Source: Pyricularia pennisetigena (lineage: Eukaryota > Ascomycota > Sordariomycetes > Magnaporthales > Pyriculariaceae). From it: a DNA stretch of 64,000 nt. The number at the start of each line of letters is the position of its first letter. Positions within the stretch are counted from its first letter, which is position 1. Where the stretch lies: positions 2,032,176 to 2,096,175 of the forward strand of contig NC_043742.1 of the NCBI RefSeq assembly GCF_004337985.1. Reading direction: 5' to 3'. Below the pieces are notes generated by a model, which was given only the letters and a program-made list of their open reading frames with translations, had not been told where the DNA came from and searched no databases. This document shows positions 11,968 to 24,497 of the stretch, piece by piece. Both the position numbers and the translations under genes were made by a program.

Positions 11968-12104
11968 ATAAATTGTCCTTAAATTAAAACGGACGCGATT
12001 TTTTCGGCCAATGCAATTGGTCGAAAAACCATGTGGCTGAAAGGTATATGGAGCGCTCGGTCCCCATTGCGAAGCAGGGGGGTCTAGTCAGAGCATTGAG
12101 ACTA

Positions 12105-12406
12105 GGATTTTCATACTGGGGCGATTGAAAAGGAATAATAGTGTAAAAGGAAAACGAGTTTGTTAAAATTGGGATAAATATTTAATAAATAAATATGTCC
12201 ATTAATATAATTATCGATTAGCAGGTAATAAAACTAAAAACAACGTAATATAATGGAAAGGAAATTATAGTAACTATTTTAAATAACCATCCCTTTTTTC
12301 AAACCCATTATTTTGTTTTTTATACAATTTAATTAATATTTTCCATATCCGTATTAATATTAATAAGGTTAGCCTAATTATCCTGCTGCTTTTCCTATCT
12401 TATATC
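12105..12406. other. AT-rich spacer, possible remnant of the outer hAT-like element
   Basis: About 300 bp between the end of copy D and the copia LTR. It matches neither neighbour, has no open frame of note, and is most simply a piece of the element into which both inserted. Confidence 0.35.
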
Positions 12407-12960
12407 TGTTAATAATATGGGTTGCTAACAGGGGTTTAGGCACTAGCCTAGGTGTGGCGTGGTGCTAGTTCCGTTGTAAAAACCTGTAATTACAGGGCTT
12501 AGATGCACTAAATTCACTAATTTTAGGATTAATAGATTTAATTCATTAGTCGGGGAAATTTTGCTTTATCTCCCTTACATACTTTCCGACATCGAAATGG
12601 GGGTCCGCGCCCCGCAAAGGGTTCCGGTGCCGCACAAAATTTTCCGAAAAATTATTTTATATACGTTGTTAAAAAAATACCCTTATTTTTATACAAACCA
12701 TTTTTGGGTTCGCATTAATTTACTAATTTGGTGAAAATTTTAACCCGGTATAGGGTAGTTAATTTGTAAATACAGGGTGGGTATTGAACCTGGCATAGGG
12801 TGGAACCCTATTCGCTAATTTTAACTCGCAATTCCTGCAATATATAAAATATAATAGAAAATCCGACAGCCCTAACAACCCCATTTCGGCACTATTTATT
12901 TTGGTTTATATACAAATAAAAATGGACCCATTATATGTTAAATAACGCATATAATTAACA
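12407..12960 (-). repeat. Copia 3' LTR
   Basis: 554 bp, matching 20143-20362 and then 27893-28240 along its length. It contains the uninterrupted target GGGGTCCGCGCCCCGCAAAG (about 12590-12610), the same site that is hit by two insertions in the 5' LTR. Confidence 0.85.
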
Positions 12961-13791
12961 CCCCCTTTTTTGCTATTATTCACATAAAATCGGAAAAAAA
13001 TATGCAAAAAATAAAACCCCCAAAAAAGAAATTCCCTTTATGTCCCAACCCGACTCGAACTCCCGATATAAACCCCCTGGATAATTAAACCCTTTATACC
13101 GACCTATAACCCCTGAAATGGACGAACCCCCGAATTGGAAAAAACCCCCAAAACTATAATAACCCCCGGATTCGAACCCCCGATTTATATAATATTAACC
13201 CAGGAAATTAACTATTAAACCAGGTAATTAATTTGGTTATTCGTTGGTAATAATCCAAATTAAATATATTATATAAGGTATTTTGAATGCGTAAATCGCC
13301 CAAAATACGAGCTTTTTCAATTTTAATTCAACCTTTGGTATAAGGTCGGGATAAATTGCTTATTAATCAACTTGCACAAAGTAAACTCGGGTAATTCGGC
13401 CGGTATTGGGCTAATAAAAATCCAATATTTGCAAATAAAAAAATATAATGGGTAATTAGTTAACGAATCAATTAAAAACCCTACAATTCAACAGGTAAAA
13501 ACTAACCTTTTAGGGGTTTAAACCCTGTAAACTTTAAAAAATTTTATAGATTGGAAGCGTTAGGGGTTTTATTAAGCTATTAGCGGGTATTTGTTCGGTT
13601 TTTAGGTCTTTTAAGGTTATTAATCCTTTTGTAATTAATTCCCCTACGTAGTAAAATTTTAATAACGTATATTTAATACGTTAGTGGTGCGTAAGGTTAT
13701 ATACGTTACTCATAAAACCTGTATTATTGCCAAATATTGCAATAGGGCCTTTTATAGGTAGTCCAAATTTTATAAATAAACTTTTAAACCA

Positions 13792-13980
13792 TTATATTTT
13801 ACGCAGGGTTTCCGTTAAAGCATCGGTTTCGGTTTTTGAAATATTTAAAACTATAATATTGACTTTTTTGCATTTGCACGTTATAAAGCCCCCAAATAAG
13901 GTATACAAATATCCGTAAATGGATTTTGAATTTTCCTTAGCCCCGGTAAAATCGCTATTACTAAAACCCAATAATTTCAA
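13792..13980 (-). pseudogene. Copia RNase H remnant
   Basis: The reading LLGFSNSDFTGAKENSKS, then GYLYTLFGGFITCKCKK and ALTETLR, is the Ty1/copia RNase H signature (GYSDSDFAG, KSTSGYVF, GGxISWKSKKQ, EAEYxAL) with substitutions typical of C-to-T mutation. A less damaged copy of the same segment lies at 28850-29148 in the opposite orientation. Confidence 0.75.
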
Positions 13981-14099
13981 ACTATTAAAACCCCTTATTA
14001 ATAAATTGGGTGGTCATTCGGTTTTGAATATTTTATTTCCGTAACAAATAAATAAGGACTTAATACCCGCTAAATAACGTAATAGGTTTTTAACTACCG

Positions 14100-15200
14100 T
14101 TAAATGGATTGTAGTGGTTTTTATTAAAAAACGTAAAAACCATTAAACCGTAAAACCAATATCCGGGCGCGTTAATAGCATTAAATATATAAAAGCACCG
14201 ATAATACGCTATAATAATTTGATTTTTAACGCATTTACGGGCTTACCCCCGTTATATTTTAACATACCCGGTTATAAGGGAATAAATATAAGTTTGCAAT
14301 TAATTAATCCGAACGTTGCTAATATTTCCTTTATATAATAATTTTAATGAAGCTAAAATAGGCGTTTAGGTTTATTTTTTATAATTCAAACGCCTAAAAA
14401 ATAGGTTGCAGGACCCCTGTTTTCCAACGCGAATATTTTATTAAAACGGGTTTTGAAATCCTAAATATATTGCGATTTAGGACCAATTAGCCGGTAATCG
14501 TTCATAAAAGTAACGATAAAATGTTTGGATTTAACGTTATAAAAACAGCGGGATTAGAGATTAACGGCTTAAAACTTTTTTTTCAAAAATAGGGTTTTGA
14601 GTTTGTTTTGCCATTTGTTTAAACCCTGTTTTAAACCGTATAACGCCTTTCCAACTATACAACCTGCAATTTTTTCGGATTATAACCCATTTCCATTAAA
14701 ATTTTAACGGTGGTAGGGTTATAAATTTTGGCCCATTCGTTAAAACCGTTTGGAATTTGCAAATATATATTTACGTCGGTAAAGTCACTATTTAAAAACG
14801 CACCGATAAAATCAATTTGTTTTATTTCGCAATTTTGTTTATTAACTATAATTAATAGTATACGCCGGGTAAATGGTATATTAGTATTAGTAAGAAATTC
14901 GATATAACTTAGGGTTTCGACCTGTAAAAAACCCCTCATAACAAATTTAGTTTTATATTTTATAGGTTTATTACTTTTATCCTTTTTTAATTTAAATACC
15001 GGCCGGGTAAAACTGAGTTTACGGTTTATATGTATTTTAATTTTAGGGATAAAACGGAAAGTCTTTGCAGTAACGATTTGGTCGAATTCAAACGTTAAAG
15101 CAATTAACCATTTAATATTCTCGGGGTTATTTAAAACCTATTAGTAGCTATTTGGTTTACCGTTTTTAATGGGCTTTTTTTTTATTTCTTTCTAGGTTTG
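14100..15200 (-). pseudogene. Copia reverse transcriptase remnant
   Basis: The best-preserved part (14655-14939) reads IKQIDFIGAFLNSDF and IYLQIPNGF, matching the copia RT block HQMDVKTAFLNGDL, IYMEQPEGF. Frameshifts and stops separate it from further RT-like sequence on both sides. Confidence 0.7.
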
Positions 15201-15599
15201 AAAATAAAGATAATGCACGTAATTTATATCCATTAGATTTGGGTTTTCGAACTGCGAAATTAACTCCATATTTTGTATTTTAAGTGCTAAAAACACCGGA
15301 ATTTCCATTATTTTAGGTACTGGATTAGGTACCGCTACCGTTATAGGTTTTGGGGGGCGAATAATAGGTCATACAGGCCTGGCGGGCACTGTATTTTCAG
15401 GGCTTAAATGCCTTGTAACGGGTGATAAATGCCCTACATTTTCAGGGTTTTTTAGGGGATAATTATCCGCTGGAACGCTGTTAATTTCGTTTTCAGGTTT
15501 AGAATTAAAATCCCCCTTCAAATTTGTATTTTCCCCCTTTAAAATCTGTAACGTTTCCCCTGGAATAACCAAATTTTTAGCGGTTATACCCTTTATAAT

Positions 15600-16270
15600 T
15601 TTACGGTAAAAGCTCTATATACGGCCCGTTTAACGGGTGCGTAAACCAACGCTGTAAAATTTGATAAATGGGTTAAAAATTTCACCGTTTCGGTACGGGG
15701 AACCAATTTATCAAATTTTTGGCGTTTTTCCGACGGTATAATAACTTGGTATACAATACCAATAGTCCGAAAATGCCCTAAATTGGGTTTATACGGTAAT
15801 CCAGGTTAAAATTCGGAATAAAGTTCCTCGTAGGGTATTCAATCCCTATTAATTACCGCTGTACGGTTAATTAAATTAACCACGGTAAGTAGTAAGCAAT
15901 ATTATAAATATAATAGTAAACCCGCCGTTACAATGGTAAACCGAGATTTATCCAAAATAACCCTAACGGACCGTTCCGTTAATCCGTTTTGGCCGTGGTT
16001 ATAAGGATTTAAAATGCTGAAATTAAGATTTTTATTTATAAACCAATTTTAAAGGTTTATATTTACCTCGTACCCCCCATCGAAATAAAAATTTAAGGGG
16101 TAACGCCCGTACGTAGCTTTTAAAACCCTAAAGAGGTTTTTAACAACTATTAAAACCGTAGGTCCGGTTTTATTTTTTAGTGGGATCGACCACCGAAAAC
16201 GTGATTTTCGGTCCATTAATAATAAAAATACGGGTCTTTTATTGTAAGAATTAGGTTTGAAAATCATTAT
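15600..16270 (-). pseudogene. Copia integrase core remnant
   Basis: 16049-16267 reads PVFLLLMDRKSRFRW, resembling the start of the rve integrase core (YFLTIIDRKSRYRW). The remainder is broken. Confidence 0.6.
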
Positions 16271-16760
16271 ATTACCTTTTATAAAATCGAAAATATTACG
16301 GGGAATAAGGAATGCGATTTTATTTGTATGCCTAATAAAATAGTTTTAACGCAAATAATACAGGTAATTGCCCTAATTTTGTCGAAATCAGGTAAATATT
16401 TTATAATTTTAGCGGTTTTTTTTAGCAATAATAACTTTATATGCCCCAAACGCCTGTGTTATAACAGGGTTTATTGGGCCTGGATTTCGTTATAATTACC
16501 TGTAATTCCGTCTCTTTCAAGGGTTAATTAGCCGTCCGTAGTTCGTTTTAGCTTTAAAAAAAGGTAATTTACAGGGGTTTGCTTTAAATCCGATAATAAA
16601 AAAGGTTTTAACAACGGATTTTTTGTATAGGAAGCCCCCTTTTTTCGGAAATAGACCCTTTTATATTAAGTTGCATAAAAAGGTTACCTAATGCCATGCC
16701 GGGCCTACGGGGCCCAATTTTACGTGGATTTTCAGGGTTTTTACCGCTAGGTTTTTGCGT
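16270..16760 (-). pseudogene. Copia GAG-pre-integrase remnant
   Basis: This matches at DNA level the better-preserved copy at 28241-28640, whose translation includes LLWHRRLGYIG and AKIIKGLP, the zinc-binding pre-integrase domain of copia elements. Confidence 0.65.
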
Positions 16761-16959
16761 CACAGGTAAATTTACGGTTATTTCCGTATTTTATTCGGGG
16801 CTCAGCTTTTCCGTTACCGTATTTTCTTCCGGTTCCGAATCGGTATAAATTTTATAATCCCTTTTAGGGTTTATATTATTTAATTTGATTTCCAACGGGG
16901 TTACGTAACCTTTTATAGCCCTTTGTAAAGCCATGCTAAAAACGGTAATACTGTGAACA

Positions 16960-17511
16960 TGGCTAGCGCAGGGCTTATTATATAAGCTACCCTGCATTAT
17001 CTTATAACGGCTAGCACGGGCTAATTTTATTAGTCACCCTGCATCGATCAAATAAATAAATAACAAATAAAACGTATACGCGTTCATACACACAAAGCTT
17101 TATATATTACGTCTTTGTTCATAGTTTCAACAACAAAACAAATACGTCATATTTAATCTAGCTTAGTGGTATAATGCACGTACCATAATCTATATCATAT
17201 ATACGTTGAAGTGCGTGGGTTCGAATCCCGTTGTGGTCGCAGATTTTCTGTGCATGCATAAGCACAATAGGCCGTTAGGCTCAATGGGCCGTTAGGCTCA
17301 ATAGGTCGGCAGGTCAGTCACATGAATAAGGCCAAATCATGTGACGTGACCCCGCATTCCGGACATCCGGATCGAAGATCTGCACCTACGGATTCGAACA
17401 CGTAATTCACAACTTAGCCTTAGATTCATCACCTTCATAACCTTCATCGATTCAACGATTCAACGAATCGATTGTGCAACAACAATATATTATCTCTATT
17501 ACCCGCTAGCA
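16960..17511. mobile_element. Candidate solo LTR or other insertion inside copia gag-pol
   Basis: This 552-bp block is markedly richer in GC than the surrounding copia remnant and interrupts its protease to integrase order. Its edges are TGGCTAGCG... and ...CGCTAGCA, giving TG...CA ends with an imperfect inverted repeat, as for an LTR. The flanking 5-mers (GAACA and GACGG) do not match. A slightly wider reading gives AACGGTAAT on the left and GACGGTTAT on the right as an imperfect 9-bp duplication, so the exact boundaries are open. Confidence 0.4.
17155..17241 (+). other. tRNA-like sequence (A-box and B-box), probably not functional
   Basis: TAGCTTAGTGGTA fits a tRNA A-box/D-arm and GGGTTCGAATCCC fits a perfect T-arm and B-box, about 50 bp apart. 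The 3' strand ...GTGGTCGC has no matching 5' acceptor strand, so a cloverleaf does not close. It may be a tRNA-derived piece of the surrounding insertion. Confidence 0.35.
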
Positions 17512-17868
17512 GACGGTTATCTGCCATTTTAACGTTCCATCAGCCTTATACGTGATCCACTTTTCCCCGCGTTTAAAATTAAGCTTATTTTATCTCGTAA
17601 CCTCCTTACAAATACATTTACCTATTATCCAGGCGTAATTCGAAATAACGTTATTTCGAATAAGGATATCGCACCCTTTAACCTTAAAACAAAACGAATA
17701 TTTAACGGTATTTAAGCGTCCCCACGCTTTGCAATCCTTATCGTACAAAATACTTTTTAATATCACGCCCTTTATATTATAATATATAAGGCCATTAAGG
17801 ATATTTATTCCAAACGACGGGATATATAAAACGTTATTTAAGGTAACCTTTCTAAATTCGTCAGCTTT

Positions 17869-18123
17869 TTAACCGTAACGGACCTGCATTTTTATAATTC
17901 CGGTACTTATAGGCTTAATAAGGCCATTTCCCGTACCGATTTTGACTGTAAAAACGGGGGTATAATCGGTAAAAAATTGCTTATTTGCAAAAGTATAGTG
18001 CGTATTACCTATGTCGTACAGGATAAGGTAGTTTAGTTTCCAAAGTTCAAAAGTTCCATTTACGCCGCGTCCAAATTTCGGTTTAACCCTAAAATTAGCT
18101 GTTAAAACCTGTGGTTTTAGCAT
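17869..18123 (-). pseudogene. Copia protease-region remnant
   Basis: LILYDIGNTHYTFANKQFF followed by GTGNG corresponds to the copia aspartic protease region (WxxDTGASxHxT, then a GxG turn). The active-site DTG has become DIG. Degraded gag would lie between here and 20142, but I cannot define it. Confidence 0.6.
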
Positions 18124-20362
18124 TTTATTGGTATCGGTTTCCGAATCCGAATCCGAACGTAATTCTATAATTCTGCTAATAGCGGAATTAACCTCCTATT
18201 CCAGGGCGTTATACGTTGCGCATTCGTTAAAGCCACCTAAAATTGAACCCGTGGATAATTCGATATCCTTAAAAATTAAAGACGTTCCAGCGGTTAATTC
18301 GCTGGAATTGGAATATTCAATATTTTTTACAAAAATAGAATCGGAATTAAAGTTTTTATTACCCTTTTTTCGTAATTTAAAAATGGTTTCCTGCCCATTA
18401 TTTTCCTTTTTAGCGCCCTTTTAGCGTTCTTTTTACCCGTTTCTTTGCCTTCAAACCTATAATGAGCAGTTTTAGCCGTTATAAAGCCTAAAATCGAATT
18501 TTCAGATATAAAATCCGCCATAAGGTATTGCAAATTTAACTTTTCCGAATTTTAGCCTATTGCCTGCAAGGCCCGTTGGGTATTACGTTGGCGTTCGGTT
18601 TAAATAAGGAATATCCCTTCCAGGGCCCGTAAATATTGATTTCGTACGTTTACGTGGTTAATTTGCACGTTGGTATTCGTTAATTTAACCACCAGTAAGT
18701 TAAAAAAATTGTTAAATTCAGGTATTAATCCTTTAAATTTCGAAAAATTTAAAGCGTGGAATTCCCGACATAGTTAATTTCGACTAATTTCGGGTGCAAC
18801 GGAATAATTATTTTCCAGGGTTTTATAAACCGTTACGGGGCTGGAATACCATATGATAAATTTTAAAAATTCCTTAATTAAACTGTTTTTAATAAATAAT
18901 AATAGGATTAATTATTCGTATTCCGGTAAAGTATAACCAATTTCAGGGTTGGAAATAAACTCCGCTGCTTTTATAACTCTGAATTGTAGCATTAACGCCT
19001 ATTTCCACAAATCGTAATTGCTAACCCTTATTAATTTATAATTTTCGGGGAAGGAATATACCAGTTTTAATAGTTTTTTATTTATCCCGTTACCCAAAAT
19101 TAGGCTCCCAGGTGGATTAGGGGGTGCGGCAGCGGTAATTGGCTTAATATCCAAATTACCCTTTAAATTAGTGGAATTACCGCTTTTCAGGGTTAACAGG
19201 GCAGTAAATTGTTAAATTATCCTTCAAAATTAATCCATTTGCATAATTAACGTTTTTAATTGCAGGTTTTAAACCTGTAATTTAACGGTTAAAACTTCGT
19301 TTGGGCTGAGTTTAGGCCTTTTATTTATTGCAATTGGGCCTAGAAGGCCCGATATAGGGCTGTTTTCCATTATAAAGTAGCCTGAACTATAATTACAATT
19401 CGCTAATTTACAATTATAATTAATTAATTTAATCGTTTAAGGGTAAATACCCTATTTAATTTAGGATTTATTATACCGTCTGCCTTTTAACGGTTAAAGG
19501 CCTATAATTGCTAATTAAAGGGTTTATTGCTATTTTTAATTGTTTGAATCTACTAAAATACAGGGTTAAAATCCCTGAAATCCGCAATTAATGGGTGCCC
19601 TGGTATTTGTACCAATCCAGGTGCGCGTAACGAATTTAATTCGTTAAATGGGTGCAGGGTAAATTGCAGGGTATCGTGCAGGGTAACGAACCAATTAACG
19701 TAACTCCGCTAATGGGTTTATGGGTTATTGTAAACCCTATTAAACGCATCAAAATTTTGTGGGCTATTGCGAGCGAATACAGGGGTTTTTGGCCCTAATT
19801 CCTTAGCCTAAACCCTATTAAAATTTTGAACCAATTGCAATAGCGTGCACGATCCATAAAAACTACACCAAAAATTTTGGATTTGCAATGCAAGCGATCG
19901 CTGCAGTACCTAAAAGGGCTTAAATCGAACGCTAATTTTTAACGATCCCCATTGTAAATACAGGGGGTTAAATGCTAAATTAGCGCTTAAAACCAACAAT
20001 TCGCATAAAAACAGCAATATTTTCGTCAATATACGTGCTGTAAAAATGCGACAATAACCAAAATAAAACCTAAATTTTAGGCTTTCCAACGATACAAAAT
20101 GCATTTTAATGCACAAACTAAAACCTTTCCGGGCTTATAACCTGTTAACAAAATGGGTTACTAACAGGGGTTTAGGTATTAGCCTAAGTGCGGCGTGGTA
20201 TCAATTATATTGTAAAAACCTGTAATTACAGGGCTTAAATACATTAAATTGTTCATTAAAATGGTTTATTAATTTTGGGATTAATAAATTTAATTTACTG
20301 GTGGGGGAGATTTTGCTTTATTTCCCTTATATACTTTCCGACATCGAAATGGCGGTCCGCAC

Positions 20363-22188
20363 TAGTCTCAGTGCTCAGACTAAACCCCCCTGCTCCGCAG
20401 TGGGGACCGAGCGCTCCATGTACCTTACAGCCACATGGCTTTTCGACCAATTACATTGGCCGAAAAGATCGCGCTCGTTCTAGTTTGAGGACATCTTGTC
20501 GCATTTCGCCGTTTATAACGGTATTATTAATAATATATTTAATATTGCGATATCGTTGATAATTATTTTTTTAATATAAGGATAATTTGTAGTATTTTAC
20601 CGTTTATAGCGGGTATATATAATATATTCGCATTATAATAGCAAAAGAAAATGGTGTAATTATAATATATAATTAAATATTTGAATAAAAAAACAAATAA
20701 AAATTATAAAAGTATATAGTAATTTGCGTTGAATTAATTTGAGTTTGTTAATCATTTGAATGCCGGCCGCGTTTTAATAGCTACTGTATATGGAAAGATA
20801 TTAAAATATTAAATCAAATCTGTAATTTTTCATTATATTTAATTTTTATTTTAAATAATAGTATATAATAGTAACTTTAATTGAAATTACACCTTTTAAA
20901 GCTTGGTAAACCTAACACTGCAAAATGCATGGAATTATCGATTCAAATAAAAGTTTTATTAATATTTTTATATAAATTAACAATTTGTTAAAAAATTAAA
21001 TAATTTACGCAAATATTGGTAGAATGAAAATCTTTTTAATTGATACATTCCTGTATAAGTTTGTTAATAAATTTTAAATCAGTTTATCTTTTATAAATCT
21101 TATTCAATTAAATAAAGCAAAAAATATAAAAATAACACAAATCTAGCATTTTTTATTATAAAAAGATCAAAAGGGCCGGTATTGTAAATTGGGCTTCACG
21201 TTGACGTTTATTTATATACACAATCCACTTTTACAAACTTTGGTTTTATTAATGTTAAAATTGGTAAAAATATAAAAATATTTGGATTGCAAAATATATA
21301 TAAAATTGGATACACTTTACCTATCCGCATCTTTAACGGCTTAAATAATGAGATAAACGTACAAAAGTGTAGTGTTATATTACATATATATATGCCACCC
21401 CCCACGTGCAAAAACCACAGGATTTGGCTGCAAAACAAAAATAATATAAAATTAATTAAATAAAGCAAAAAAATTTATAAAATACACATTTAGCATTTCC
21501 TTTTATTGAACAATTTTCAAAACCGATATTATGGACAGGACTGAATCTGGACGTTTGTTTATATACGTAATCGGACTTCTGAAGTTTTGGTTTTATTATC
21601 GTTAAAATTGGTCAAAATATAAACGAGTTTCGATTGTAAATTATATACAGAAAAATATATACTTTGCCTATCCGCCTATTTAACTGCTTATATAATCTAA
21701 TATATGCACCAAAGTTTGGTGTAAAGATATATAAGCATATACGACCCTCCACGTGCAAAAATTGTAAAATTTGGTCAAAAATTAAAAATAATATCAAAAA
21801 AAATCGAAAATCGAAAAAAAAATCGAAAAAACAGTACCGCCATGAACGGATTAAGGGCAGGTGGTATCGAATTCGGCCATTATAGCAAATAATAAAATAA
21901 ATCGAATTGCTGCTAATAGCGGTATTAAACGTTATTTTCAACGATAATTTATTTTTTTCAATATTATGCGTGGTTGTGGAATAATAAAGGAGTTTCGGTT
22001 AAAAAAAGGCCAAAAATACCCCCATAAACGGCGAAAATCGACAAATTGTCCTCAAACTTGAACTAAAGCGTTTTTTGGATGGACCCACAGGTATATTGCA
22101 AAACCGCAATTGAGCCACGAAGTGGAGCGAAGCGAACGGAGTGGATCAATTGTGGAGCTTTGGGCTTCAGGGATGAGCCCTGAGACTA
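20363..22188 (-). mobile_element. 9-bp-TSD TIR element, copy E (in copia LTR)
   Basis: 1826 bp, starting TAGTCTCAGTGCTCAGACTA and ending ...GATGAGCCCTGAGACTA, with an exact 9-bp duplication GGTCCGCAC (20354-20362 and 22189-22197). The intact copia 3' LTR shows the empty site as GGTCCGCGCCCC. It has the same length, orientation-specific ends and internal tandem units as copies B-D. Its last 20 bases on the left form an imperfect palindrome. Confidence 0.92.
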
Positions 22189-22202
22189 GGTCCGCACCCC
22201 GC

Positions 22203-22645
22203 TGTTACGATTAAGGTATCGGGTAACCTGTTCTTAAGGTAAAATACAGTGGGTTAAAGCAATTGAGCGTTTGGACTGGGTAATTGGGGTTCCTCAATAA
22301 CTGGGGTGAAATTATAATCGATTACTAAATAGGTAATAAATTAATTACTGCTAAATAATTTTAAACTAAATTCTATTTATATTATAATAAACGTGTTTTC
22401 AAATAATCCGTTGTCCTGGGTATAATATATATAATATATCCTATAACTCGCATATTATTTGTTCTGCTATAATTAATATATAATATATTAATTATATCGT
22501 TTTTTTGGCGGTTACGTGGGGTTACGTAATTTTTTATATAATTTTATTTCCTATCGGTCGGTGTTTTTTTTGGTCGAATATCGTTAGGAAAGGTGTAACC
22601 CCGCCTGGTTTTATTAATACCGACCCATTTTATTTGGTCGTAATA
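22203..22645 (-). repeat. Gypsy 3' LTR
   Basis: 443 bp, same length as its partner at 27445-27887 but more AT-shifted, especially in the last 150 bp. Confidence 0.9.
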
Positions 22646-23936
22646 TTTGGTTTTTTTTCTTTAGCTAAATCCCTTTAACTTTTAAATAGTTTATATTCCT
22701 TTAATTTTTGTTTTTATTTCTATATTTTTTTATTAACCTTTTTACGCCATATCCAATCGCGTAATTAAAATTCGTGGTCCTACGTCCACCGTTCGTCGTA
22801 ACGATTTGCTTTTTATGCTTTTTTTTCGGCGGTCGAAATATTTTTTTATTTTATTTGCGAATCGCAGGGGATCGCGAAATACGTTATATCGTTTCGGGAC
22901 TTTTTTTCGTTATATCGAATATATTCGCCTGGGTCGCTCGCGATACGATATTATAAATATTTCCCGAAAACAATTATATAAAATCGCGGCCCAATATTTA
23001 AAATTTGAATTTAAATTGGAAACGGCGGAGGAAAAAGTTTTTCGATTGCGTAAATAAAAAAAAATATGGTTTAAAAAAATAATAAGGGCGGTTTGTCGTA
23101 ATATCGATAATTTGGAGGAATTGGATCGAATCGAGCGTAAAAAAGCAAAATAGGAGGAACGGCGGCGATCGGCCGAAATTTTTCCTAAAATATTTTTAAA
23201 ATCGTTTTTTTCCGGATTCCAATTTTGCCTGGGATTTGTTTTTCCCAATAAATCCTTTAAATCCTTTTTTGTTGGATAAGGTAAATGTTTTTACGCAATA
23301 TTCGGTCGGTAAATTGCTTTATTCGTATATTTTAATTTATAATATGTGTTAATCGTTTTTTTGTAAATTCGTTTGGTGGTATAATTTCAAATTTTGGTCG
23401 ATTTTTAGTTTTTGGGAATAGTAAATGGTATTTTTTTAGGTCGTTTTTTTAATTCATTTGCTCGTCAATCCAATTTTTAATAATACTGGCGGAATAATTC
23501 CTGGTAATTTTGGAAATGGTTAAAGGGTTTTTCAATATTTTTTTCGTATTTATAATTTTCCTAATCAATAAAATATTTTATTTTACCGTGGTTACGTTTA
23601 TGGTCCAGTATTCGTTCGACGTCGTACGTTTTTTTTAAGGCGATTTCGAAAATCTTTTGTGTATTGGTACCGGGTGGTGCTATTTCCAATAATAATACGT
23701 GGAACGTTGGGTGGATTTTTATAGTTCCTGGTAATAATAATTTATAATTGGTTTCGCTAATTTTTTTATCGATTTTAAAAGGTTTAAATTTACTAAAATT
23801 AAATTTGCTATTTGGTCGTTATGTTTTAATATTACGTCGAATAAAATAAACGCTATTTCCTTTGGAAAAATAGTTTTTTTATCCGATATTGGTTGGCGTA
23901 TTTGGTTATTTTTTTTCGTACGAATTCCAATTTCTG

Positions 23937-24497
23937 TTAAAGTTTTTGGTGGAGTTTTCGTAATTCGTTTGCTTGTTTATCGGTTCGTAGGGCCGTAATC
24001 GTGATTTTTGGTTTTCCATATACCGTAGGGTTAAATCCGTAATTGGTATAAAACGGGGTTATTTTGGTATTTTTATTTTTTAAACTATTATATGCGAATT
24101 GTGCTGTGGGTAATAACCGTACCCAGTTATCCTGTTTATAATTTATATAACATTTTAGGTATTGTTTTAATATTTGGTTTACTCGTTTTATTTGTCCGTT
24201 TGTTCGTGGGTGGAATGCTATAAATAGCTTATGGTCGGTTCCTAGCTGTTTTATTAAAAATTTCCAAAATTTTAATGTAAAAGATTTATTTTTATCCGTA
24301 ATAATGTTTTTTGGAAGTCCGTGGTTGTTAACAATTATTCGTAGGAATATATAGGCGATTTTTTCGGCGTTGCTACTTTTTTTATAAGGTAGGAAATAGG
24401 CGTATTTAATAAGTTTGTCCATTATGACTAATATGCTGTCGTATTTAGTTTTAGTGAGTGGTTCTTCGGAAGGTGGTAGCTTAACGATGAAGTCCAT
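23937..24497 (-). pseudogene. Gypsy integrase core, open for 186 codons
   Basis: Starts at MDFIVKLPPSEEP and includes YDSILVIMDKLIKYAYFLPY, NHGLPKNIITDKN, GTDHKLFIAFHPRTNGQ and FAYNSLKN, the classical Ty3/gypsy integrase D-D-E core: Asp in VIMD and in ITDKN and the downstream Glu region altered (NGQIKRVNQ where NGQTERVNQ is usual, so the catalytic-region Glu is Lys). Many residues are Lys, Asn, Ile and Tyr where the family has Glu, Asp, Thr and His, as expected from G-to-A and C-to-T change. Despite that, no stop codon occurs. Catalytic activity is unlikely. Confidence 0.8.

Larger units (their letters stand above)
6550..12104 (+). mobile_element. 9-bp-TSD TIR element, copy D (outer of three nested copies)
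   Basis: Begins TAGTCCCAGGGCTTATC and ends ...GAGCATTGAGACTA. Net of the copy inserted at 8272, it is about 1.85 kb (6550-8271 plus 11977-12104). The candidate 9-bp target duplication is imperfect: CGGTTTTCG on the left against GGATTTTCA on the right, with two of three differences being transitions. The interior is AT-rich, has no transposase, and holds two tandem units of about 350 bp, each starting TTTTTGCACGTGG (near 6963 and 7318). The right end has two or more units containing AAACGGCGAAATGCGACAAATT. The length of the TSD suggests a Mutator-like (MULE) family, non-autonomous, but no transposase is available to prove it. Confidence 0.7.

Noticed and set aside
17155..17241. Functional tRNA gene
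   Set aside because: The acceptor stem does not close and the anticodon arm cannot be assigned, so I list it only as tRNA-like.
22774..23057. Open frames in AT-rich gypsy sequence on the plus strand
   Set aside because: They lie antisense to the element's coding strand next to its 3' LTR and have no similarity to known proteins.
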